From positions 1-12,222 of the forward strand of contig JAEDKI010000046.1 of the NCBI GenBank assembly GCA_016295895.1: a DNA stretch of 12,222 nucleotides. Direction: 5' to 3'. The notes below the pieces were generated by a model. That model had not been told where the DNA came from, did not search any database, and was given only the letters and a program-made list of their open reading frames with translations. The position numbers were made by a program, and so were the translations under genes. Below are positions 7,733 through 12,222 of the stretch, in pieces; position 1 is the stretch's first letter; each line of letters opens with the position of its first letter. The DNA comes from Clostridiaceae bacterium (GTDB lineage: Bacteria > Bacillota > Clostridia > Oscillospirales > Acutalibacteraceae).

Positions 7733-9065
7733 TAAAACAGCTTTTAAGAAAAGACTTCTTTGCTTCTGCGTTGCGCTGGTTTGCTTGATTACCGCTGTTG
7801 TCCCATGTGTTTCGGCGGAGGAGAGTCTTGATGAAATGCAGAATCGCTACGAGGAGCTTGAAAAAGATATTGAAAAAAATGAGCAGGCGCTGGCTCAGGT
7901 TCAGCAGGATATCAAAACCAACGAGCAAAAGGCTGAGAATATCAGCAGTCAGATAGAAAAAATCGAAGAACAGATTGATTTGCTTGATGAAAGCATTGAT
8001 ATTCTTAACGGGGATATCAGCGACCTGCAATCGAGCATCGATGTTACGACCAATGACATTGAAAGCATCAATTCGCAGATAAGCGAGATTGAGCTTCAGA
8101 TTGAACAGACCGACGCTCTTATGGCTCAGACCCGTGAAATGCTTCTTGCGAGAATCCGTGAGAATTATATGGCGGGCGGCACGGGCTCATCTCTTGAACT
8201 TTTGCTTTCAAGCGGCGATATTTCTTCGTTCTTTGCAAGAAAAGAGCTTGTAACAAGCGTTTCTGAAAATGACGCTCAGCTTGTCAACGACCTTGCAGAC
8301 AAGATAAACGAGCTTAACGACCTTCAGAAAGAGCTTGAAGAAAAGAAAACGACTCTTGAAGAGAAGAAAACCGAGCTTGATACTCAGATGGATTCGCTCA
8401 ACGAGCGTGAAAATGAGCTTGAAAGCAGTAAGGCGGCTCAGAATTCAAAAAAGAGTGACGCTACCGAGAAATACGATGAATTGAAATATATCATCAATGA
8501 GCTTGATAAAGACAGCGATGTCTATAAAAAGACAATCAAGCGTCAGCAGGCGGAGAGAGAAGCTCTCGAAGCAGAAATTGATGAATACATCAGACAGCAT
8601 GGTTCGTCTCAGGGCGATATTCCCGACGAGGAATATGAGAATGATGGCGACATGATGTGGCCCGTTAAGGGTGATACCCGGATAACTGCGGGTTATCCCG
8701 CATATTCCGACGGTTCTCCGCATTGGGGCATTGATATCGTCAAGAGTGACGGCAACACAAGGGGTCAGCCCTTCTATGCCGCACAGGGCGGTGAAGTAAT
8801 TATTGCCAAGAATGACGGCAACTGGAATTCGGGCTTCGGCAACTACTGTGTTATTGACCACGGCGACGGAACCCAGACGCTTTATGCTCATTCGGATAAT
8901 ATCCTTGTCTCCGTCGGTCAGGTCGTCAAAAAAGGCGAAAAAATCGGCATAATCGGTGCAACGGGCAATGTTACGGGCCCGCACCTTCACTTTGAGGTCA
9001 GAGTTAAAAAGGCTGACGGTTCGGTCAGCAGAGTTAACCCGCTCAATTATGTTTCAAAACCGTAA
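7713..9065 (+). CDS. Secreted coiled-coil M23 murein hydrolase (PcsB/EnvC/CwlO-like FtsEX partner)
   Basis: About 450 aa: a signal peptide (hydrophobic core about 16-30, likely cleavage after PCVSA at 35), a long coiled coil (about 38-295) broken near 150-185, a short acidic linker and a C-terminal LytM domain (about 315-447). The zinc site is complete: HWGID (H337, D341), YAHSD (H393) and GPHLHFEV (H424, H426), so it should cut peptidoglycan itself, unlike the degenerate EnvC. Position directly after ftsX matches the architecture of PcsB-like hydrolases, which are held off by their coiled coil until FtsEX acts. The start is uncertain: in-frame TTG codons lie at 7713, 7716 and 7722, and AAAGGAAG (7704-7711) favours 7716. 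No ATG is available near the signal peptide. Residue numbers count from 7713. Confidence 0.93.
   Translation: MLSLKTDKTAFKKRLLCFCVALVCLITAVVPCVSAEESLDEMQNRYEELEKDIEKNEQALAQVQQDIKTNEQKAENISSQIEKIEEQIDLLDESIDILNGDISDLQSSIDVTTNDIESINSQISEIELQIEQTDALMAQTREMLLARIRENYMAGGTGSSLELLLSSGDISSFFARKELVTSVSENDAQLVNDLADKINELNDLQKELEEKKTTLEEKKTELDTQMDSLNERENELESSKAAQNSKKSDATEKYDELKYIINELDKDSDVYKKTIKRQQAEREALEAEIDEYIRQHGSSQGDIPDEEYENDGDMMWPVKGDTRITAGYPAYSDGSPHWGIDIVKSDGNTRGQPFYAAQGGEVIIAKNDGNWNSGFGNYCVIDHGDGTQTLYAHSDNILVSVGQVVKKGEKIGIIGATGNVTGPHLHFEVRVKKADGSVSRVNPLNYVSKP
8334..8375 (+). repeat. Two 21-bp tandem units encoding coiled-coil heptads
   Basis: Two near-identical 21-bp units (8334-8354 and 8355-8375) encode LEEKKTT and LEEKKTE, followed by the start of a third (CTTGAT). 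They lie inside the coiled coil of the LytM hydrolase, and each unit is exactly one heptad, so copy-number change would keep both the reading frame and the helix phase. Confidence 0.7.
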
Positions 9066-9087
9066 ATTTTGAGAAAGGGAGCTAACC

Positions 9088-10293
9088 GTGAACAGAAAAA
9101 TCTCGCTCGGTCTGAGCATTTCTCTGATAATAATATCGATAACGGCTACCTTTGCAATAACCATGGTGGTTTCCCGTCAGATTTTCAACAGCATAATGAG
9201 CGACATTTCTCAGCGTTCGCAGACCTATGGGGCAGTTGACGAGATAAATAAAATAGTATCAAACTATTTTTACGGCTCGGTTGAGGATCAGAACAGGCTC
9301 AATGCGGCTCTTGCCGCAGGCTATGTCAACGGTTTGGGTGATTCCAACAGCCTTTATCTCAGCGCCGCCGAGTATTCGGATTACACAGCCCGTCTTGAGG
9401 GCGGCGTTACGGGAATCGGCGTTGAAACGGCATATAATTACCGCACGGGTCAGTTCGTTATTACTCATGTTTATGAGGAATCGCCTGCGGCAAAGGCGGG
9501 TCTTAAAGCCCTTGATGTCATAACGGCGATTGACAACACCTCGGTCACGATGAATAATTATGCTCAGCTTAATGAGCTTCTTTACGGCAGTTTGCTCTCA
9601 TCTGTCAAGGTTGAATATGAGAGAGACGGCGAAACAAAAACCGTTGAGCCTATGCTCGGCTTCTCCATTCCGAGCGTCAGAGGCAATCTGACGGGCAATG
9701 TCGGCTATATTAAAATAAGCGGATTTTATAAAAATACCGCCTCGGAATTCAAGGCGGTAGCGGAAAAGCTTATTGAACAGGGTGCGGAAAGCCTGATTTT
9801 TGATGTTCGCAACACCTCCGACGGAAGCATTGACTATGCGGCGCAGGTTATCGATGTCATTGTGCCCGCAATTTCGGATAATATTGCCGTTGCAAAGGAT
9901 AAGAACGGCAGTATTTATAAAAACAAAGTATTTACCGCCGAGAACAGCAGTATCACGATGCCGTTTGCGGTTCTGATAAACGGAAACACAAGCGGACCTG
10001 CGGAGCTTTTTGCCTGCGATTTGCGAGACATCAGCCAGGCTCAGCTTATCGGCACAAAAACTGCGGGAGTCGGAACAATGCAGGAGCTTTTCGCTCTTGA
10101 GGACGGAGGAGCGGTTCTTTTGACCGTTGCCCTTGTTGAGCCGAAAGGCGGAGCGGCGGCGGTTTACGATAAAATCGGAATCGAGCCGGAGATTGAGGTC
10201 ACTCTTTCAACCGGCAGTTCGGTTGACCTTGAACTGCTGACCCCCGAGCAGGATAATCAGCTTTCAACGGCGTTGAACATGCTTTCCGCTTAG
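9088..10293 (+). CDS. S41-family (CtpA-like) PDZ protein, probably a pseudoprotease
   Basis: The 401-aa product has an N-terminal membrane anchor (about 7-28), a helical region, a PDZ domain (about 105-182, with GVTGIGVE and ESPAAKAGLKALDVITAID) and an S41 core (about 203-375). Active carboxy-terminal processing proteases have N-x2-SASASE with a catalytic Ser, and T-x-GKG with a Lys. Here the aligned segments read NGNTSGPAE (299-306 region) and TAGVGTMQ (325-332), so Gly303 replaces the Ser and Val328 the Lys. The DLRNNPGG loop is also altered, to DVRNTSDG. The fold is likely kept for binding, not cutting. GTG (9088) has AAAGGGAG 6 nt upstream. It sits 22 nt after the LytM gene, in the place where Bacillus ftsEX is followed by ctpB. 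A hydrolase adaptor role is inferred. Confidence 0.88.
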   Translation: MNRKISLGLSISLIIISITATFAITMVVSRQIFNSIMSDISQRSQTYGAVDEINKIVSNYFYGSVEDQNRLNAALAAGYVNGLGDSNSLYLSAAEYSDYTARLEGGVTGIGVETAYNYRTGQFVITHVYEESPAAKAGLKALDVITAIDNTSVTMNNYAQLNELLYGSLLSSVKVEYERDGETKTVEPMLGFSIPSVRGNLTGNVGYIKISGFYKNTASEFKAVAEKLIEQGAESLIFDVRNTSDGSIDYAAQVIDVIVPAISDNIAVAKDKNGSIYKNKVFTAENSSITMPFAVLINGNTSGPAELFACDLRDISQAQLIGTKTAGVGTMQELFALEDGGAVLLTVALVEPKGGAAAVYDKIGIEPEIEVTLSTGSSVDLELLTPEQDNQLSTALNMLSA

Positions 10294-10312
10294 TGATTGG
10301 TAACCCCAAATA

Positions 10313-10333
10313 AAAATTTTCAGAGAAAGTTTT
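10313..10333. terminator. Weak A/T hairpin between convergent genes
   Basis: AAAATTTTC (10313-10321) and GAAAGTTTT (10325-10333) can pair as 9 bp around AGA, with one G-U wobble on the plus strand. It lies in the 47-nt gap between the S41 gene and the convergent repressor gene and might serve either strand, but it is A/T-rich and has no good U-tract on the plus strand. Confidence 0.25.
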
Positions 10334-10340
10334 GTGATAA

Positions 10341-10886
10341 CTAAAAAGTGCGGCGCATTTCAATCACTTTTCCGATTATGACAATCGGAGTTGTTCTGAT
10401 TTCTTCAAAAGTAAAAAGCATCGGCTCATAAGCCGGATTTTCGGACACAAGCAAAATGCTTGTGTCTTTTTTTATCAGCTTTTTGACGGTAACGGCGTTA
10501 TTGCCGATTGCAACTGCAACGAGCGAACCGTTCTCGGGCTCGGGGCACCGTTTTACTATCACCGTGTCGCCAAGCTGAATTGTCGGAGACATACCGTTGT
10601 CAGACGCAGTCAGCGCAAAAAGCTCGCTTTCGCCGAGTAACTTTCTTGCCGTTGCCGCAGTAAGATGCATAAATCCCTGAATGCGATTATCGTTGGGCTT
10701 ATCTATTCCGAGGAGAGTTTCAACCGAAACTCCCAAAGCGTTCGCAAGCAGTTTAAGGCTGTTTGTGTCGGGCACGGTTCTCCCGTTTTCCCATTGGCTG
10801 ACTGCAGTTTGATGAACGCAGCAAAGCTCGGCAAGCTGTTGCTGTGATATTCCTTTTTCTTTTCTGAGTTCCTTGATTATGTTCAT
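10341..10886 (-). CDS. XRE-family repressor with S24 (LexA/cI-like) domain lacking the catalytic Ser
   Basis: This 181-aa protein joins an XRE helix-turn-helix (about 3-60, ISQQQLAELCCVHQTAVSQW then ENGRTVP) to a C-terminal S24 peptidase-like domain (about 85-178). That domain occurs in cI-type repressors, where RecA stimulates self-cleavage by a Ser-Lys dyad. The expected motif, GDSM- or DNSM-x-PTI-x2-GD, reads DNGMSPTIQLGD here, so Gly98 replaces the Ser, while the Lys (K135, VKKL) remains. It is therefore probably not self-cleaving, and the fold would serve dimerisation. ATG 10886-10884 lies 11 nt after GGAGG (10902-10898). A nearer ATG (10895-10893) gives only ATG-GAA-TAA. The gene is divergent from an SOS-box promoter. 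The regulated genes are unknown; the adjacent divergent unit is the natural candidate. Confidence 0.88.
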   Translation of the reverse strand: MNIIKELRKEKGISQQQLAELCCVHQTAVSQWENGRTVPDTNSLKLLANALGVSVETLLGIDKPNDNRIQGFMHLTAATARKLLGESELFALTASDNGMSPTIQLGDTVIVKRCPEPENGSLVAVAIGNNAVTVKKLIKKDTSILLVSENPAYEPMLFTFEEIRTTPIVIIGKVIEMRRTF

Positions 10887-10941
10887 TTATTCCATGACCT
10901 CCGATTATTATTTAAGCCCTGACATTATTCTTTCAAATCAC

Positions 10942-10970
10942 ATTATGAGCTAAACTATTAAAAATGTCAA
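10942..10970 (-). promoter_or_regulatory. Promoter of the XRE-S24 repressor gene
   Basis: On the minus strand a perfect TTGACA (10970-10965) is followed after 17 nt by CATAAT (10947-10942). The expected start is near 10935, giving a leader of about 49 nt. Its -35 is back-to-back with that of the divergent plus-strand promoter, 29 nt away. A direct repeat, ACATTAT (10922-10928 and 10940-10946), overlaps the -10 and the start region and could be an operator. Confidence 0.75.
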
Positions 10971-10999
10971 GTTTTTTGAAGAAAAATGCAACAAATCAC

Positions 11000-11028
11000 T
11001 TGACAACCGAACATATGTTCACTATAAT
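11000..11028 (+). promoter_or_regulatory. Perfect consensus sigma-A promoter of the two-gene HTH unit
   Basis: TTGACA (11000-11005) and TATAAT (11023-11028) match the vegetative consensus in all 12 positions and are 17 nt apart. Transcription should start near 11035, inside a small dyad AATAG-CGTAA-CTATT (11030-11044). The spacer carries an SOS-type palindrome. A promoter this strong normally needs a repressor. Confidence 0.88.
11008..11021. promoter_or_regulatory. LexA/DinR-type SOS box in the promoter spacer
   Basis: The sequence CGAACATATGTTCA contains GAACATATGTTC (11009-11020), a perfect 12-bp palindrome. It matches the Gram-positive LexA (DinR) core CGAAC-N4-GTTCG except for the last base. 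Lying wholly between the -35 and -10, it would block RNA polymerase when bound. LexA is the likely ligand; the neighbouring XRE-S24 protein is an alternative. Confidence 0.75.
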
Positions 11029-11066
11029 TAATAGCGTAACTATTGTTTGTGAGGTGAACAAAACAG

Positions 11067-11711
11067 ATGTCAAACAATCCGGAAATACAAAGCCGAGATT
11101 CCCGGTCGTCTTTTCAAAGAGAGTTTCCGAGTGAAGATGAGATCAAAGCGGCTCAGAGGGTATGCTGTGGCAGATGCTGCAATCAATGCGAAACTCCGGC
11201 TGAATATGCCTGGAGAAAGAGGGAGGTCGATCTGTCCTTTTTGCTTGAAAAGGCAATAAAAACAGAGCTGACCGATTTTGAGCGTGAGGTCATAACGGGC
11301 TATTGGTTCGATTCAAAATCGGTTTCGCAGTTGGCGAAGAGCAGGGGATGCAGTGTTTCCTTGATAAGTAAAACGCTGAAGAACGGAGAAGAAAGGCTTG
11401 AAAGGGTGCTTCGGTATGTTGTCATGTATCAGGAAAATTTGAGTGATGAATCCGCAATTTCTCTTATTCTCGGCAGGGCGAGAGCCGTTTCCGCCGCAAG
11501 AAATGCTGTGAGCGGTTCATCGGGAGAAAGACTCAGACAGCTTCGCCTTAGTCAAAGTATTAAGCTGAAAAAGCTTGTCCGTGTGCTCGGAATTAAAAAG
11601 GACAGACTGAGAATGCTTGAGAACGGTGCAGAACCAAGCATTGACGAGCTTCTGAGCCTCAGCGCATTTTTTAAGGTTTCAACAGACTATATTTTGAAAG
11701 GGGAAAAATAA
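11067..11711 (+). CDS. Two-HTH regulator: sigma-region-4-like HTH plus XRE-like HTH, with Cys cluster
   Basis: I do not recognise a named family for this 214-aa protein. After a polar N-terminus it has a tight cysteine cluster CCGRCCNQC (C33, C34, C37, C38, C41), which could bind metal. A sigma-70 region-4-like HTH follows (about 67-120: LTDFEREVITGYWFDSKSVS, then QLAKSRGCSVSLISKTL). A C-terminal XRE-like HTH lies at about 153-212 (GERLRQLRLSQSIKLKKLVR ... LENGAEPSIDELLSLSAFF). With no sigma region 2 it is more likely a DNA-binding regulator than a full sigma factor. The ATG has GAGGTGA (11051-11057) 9 nt upstream. Expression should be damage-inducible if the SOS box works. The pair with the next gene resembles control genes of phages or integrative elements, but no integrase is in view. 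Confidence 0.75.
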   Translation: MSNNPEIQSRDSRSSFQREFPSEDEIKAAQRVCCGRCCNQCETPAEYAWRKREVDLSFLLEKAIKTELTDFEREVITGYWFDSKSVSQLAKSRGCSVSLISKTLKNGEERLERVLRYVVMYQENLSDESAISLILGRARAVSAARNAVSGSSGERLRQLRLSQSIKLKKLVRVLGIKKDRLRMLENGAEPSIDELLSLSAFFKVSTDYILKGEK

Positions 11712-11948
11712 ATGATGAAAACGCTGCGTGAGCTCGGCGAAGAATATGAGGCGGCGGCAATTGGGGTTAAGGGGAGAATAGCCGTTAAGCGTGAACGGCT
11801 TCGCTCGTGCGGCATGAATGAAGCATATGAGCTGAAAAGCGAGCTTCGCACCCTCTACGCCGAATATCATGACGCTTGCGAAATCGCAAATTACCTGAAA
11901 GGCTATTATGAACCGCATTCGGGCAAAAGGGAGCTTTTTCCGAGTTGA
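11712..11948 (+). CDS. Small charged helical protein of unknown function
   Basis: The 78-aa product is not recognised. It is rich in Glu, Lys, Arg, Ala and Tyr, with no membrane segment or signal peptide, and looks like a two-helix or coiled-coil cytosolic protein (helices about 2-31 and 36-67). Its ATG directly follows the stop of the preceding gene (TAA at 11709-11711, then ATG-ATG at 11712 and 11715). AAAGGGGA at the end of that gene serves as ribosome binding site 7 nt upstream, so the two are certainly one translation-coupled unit and it shares the SOS-type promoter. A partner or accessory role for the two-HTH protein is inferred. The coding evidence is position, spacing and an uninterrupted frame rather than homology. 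Confidence 0.7.
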   Translation: MMKTLRELGEEYEAAAIGVKGRIAVKRERLRSCGMNEAYELKSELRTLYAEYHDACEIANYLKGYYEPHSGKRELFPS

Positions 11949-12037
11949 TGAAATTACATAAATAAAAGCGCAAAGCCCTGCTCTGACATTTGTTTACAGG
12001 CGAAAAAGAACGGTAATATATTTTTTGAATAAAACTC

Positions 12038-12067
12038 TTGACAAAACCCCGCCGTTTCATATATAAT
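12038..12067 (+). promoter_or_regulatory. Promoter of the tRNA-Val gene
   Basis: Perfect TTGACA (12038-12043) and TATAAT (12062-12067) are separated by 18 nt and lie 31 nt before the tRNA. The tRNA therefore has its own strong promoter, independent of the SOS-type unit upstream. Confidence 0.8.
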
Positions 12068-12069
12068 AT

Positions 12070-12096
12070 GTTCTGCGCTCACAGAACGGCGCAGAA
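12070..12096 (+). repeat. Overlapping dyads in the tRNA-Val leader
   Basis: TTCTGCGC (12071-12078) is the exact inverse of GCGCAGAA (12089-12096). Sharing its left side, GTTCTG (12070-12075) is also the inverse of CAGAAC (12082-12087). The dyad begins at about the expected transcription start (12074), so it may act as DNA, or as a shortened leader hairpin next to the RNase P site. Confidence 0.5.
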
Positions 12097-12098
12097 AA

Positions 12099-12174
12099 GG
12101 ACGTTTAGCTCAGCTGGTAGAGCATTCGCTTGACGTGCGAAGGGTCAGCGGTTCGAGTCCGTTAACGTCCACCA
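12099..12174 (+). tRNA. tRNA-Val (anticodon GAC)
   Basis: The 76-nt gene folds as a full cloverleaf: acceptor GGACGTT (12099-12105) with AACGTCC (12164-12170), D stem GCTC/GAGC, anticodon stem TTCGC/GCGAA around the loop TTGACGT, and T arm GCGG-TTCGAGT-CCGT. The anticodon GAC (12132-12134) reads valine codons GUC and GUU. The CCA end is encoded (12172-12174). No second tRNA follows within the window. Confidence 0.97.
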
Positions 12175-12182
12175 CAATGCAG

Positions 12183-12222
12183 AAATCCGAACTTAATGCC
12201 AATCGGCAATGGGTTCGGATTT
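12183..12222 (+). terminator. Hairpin after tRNA-Val, probable intrinsic terminator (cut by window end)
   Basis: AAATCCGAAC (12183-12192) pairs perfectly with GTTCGGATTT (12213-12222), and TGCC/GGCA (12197-12200, 12205-12208) extends the stem inside. It starts 9 nt after the tRNA and ends in T residues at the window edge, as expected of an intrinsic terminator; whether a longer T-run follows cannot be seen. Confidence 0.8.

Noticed and set aside
8445..8990. 181-codon open frame on the minus strand
   Set aside because: It lies opposite the LytM hydrolase gene, whose motifs are unmistakable; its protein shows no recognisable domain and no ribosome binding site was evident.
10263..10277. Palindrome TTCAACG-G-CGTTGAA near the end of the S41 gene
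   Set aside because: It is inside coding sequence, encodes normal residues and has no adjacent T-run, so chance is the simplest view.
11067..11711. Calling this gene a full sigma-70 factor
   Set aside because: Only a region-4-like HTH is visible; there is no region 2, and a second HTH of XRE type follows.
1..12222. CRISPR array, insertion sequence, integrase or attachment-site duplication
   Set aside because: No spaced repeats, transposase or integrase motifs, or direct repeat of the tRNA 3' end were seen. The idea that 10341-11948 is a mobile-element remnant rests only on gene types and the nearby tRNA.

Overview
The window looks like a chromosomal segment of an anaerobic Firmicute of class Clostridia, probably near the Ruminococcaceae/Oscillospiraceae. 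This rests on protein style, strong AGGAGG-type ribosome binding sites, A/T-rich intergenic DNA beside moderate-G+C genes, frequent TTG starts and a GAAC-N4-GTTC SOS box of the Gram-positive type. The genus is inferred, not proven.

Layout. The left edge (1-342, minus) holds the first 114 codons of gap (glyceraldehyde-3-phosphate dehydrogenase), with an A-tract-rich promoter behind it. Next come rlmH (minus), a membrane-anchored M23/LytM peptidase (plus), walJ (minus, tail-to-tail overlap with the peptidase gene) and murA (minus). The rlmH/walJ neighbourhood recalls the Bacillus walJ-htrC-rlmH region. An A/T-rich 471-bp divergent region (4361-4831) separates murA from a plus-strand block: a CdaR/PucR-type regulator, ftsE, ftsX, a coiled-coil LytM murein hydrolase of the PcsB/EnvC/CwlO type, and an S41 (CtpA-like) PDZ protein. 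The first half of the window and this block both serve the cell wall: MurA starts precursor synthesis, FtsEX is expected to gate the coiled-coil hydrolase across the membrane, and the two M23 proteins cut peptidoglycan.

The right part (10341-11948) is a compact divergent regulatory module. On the minus strand is a XRE-S24 (cI-like) repressor. On the plus strand is a two-gene unit: a 214-aa protein joining a sigma-region-4-like HTH to a C-terminal XRE-like HTH, and a 78-aa protein of unknown function. The two promoters are back-to-back and near-perfect. The plus-strand one is TTGACA-17-TATAAT with a perfect LexA/DinR-type palindrome inside its spacer. The window closes with a tRNA-Val(GAC) gene that has its own promoter, encoded CCA and a strong hairpin downstream.

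Most notable points: (1) the S41 protein has Gly and Val where the Ser-Lys dyad should be, so it is probably a pseudoprotease in the ftsEX operon; (2) the S24 domain of the repressor has Gly at the catalytic Ser position, so it is probably not self-cleaving; (3) a consensus promoter with an embedded SOS box drives a two-HTH protein with a Cys cluster. Four of the genes start with TTG and one with GTG.
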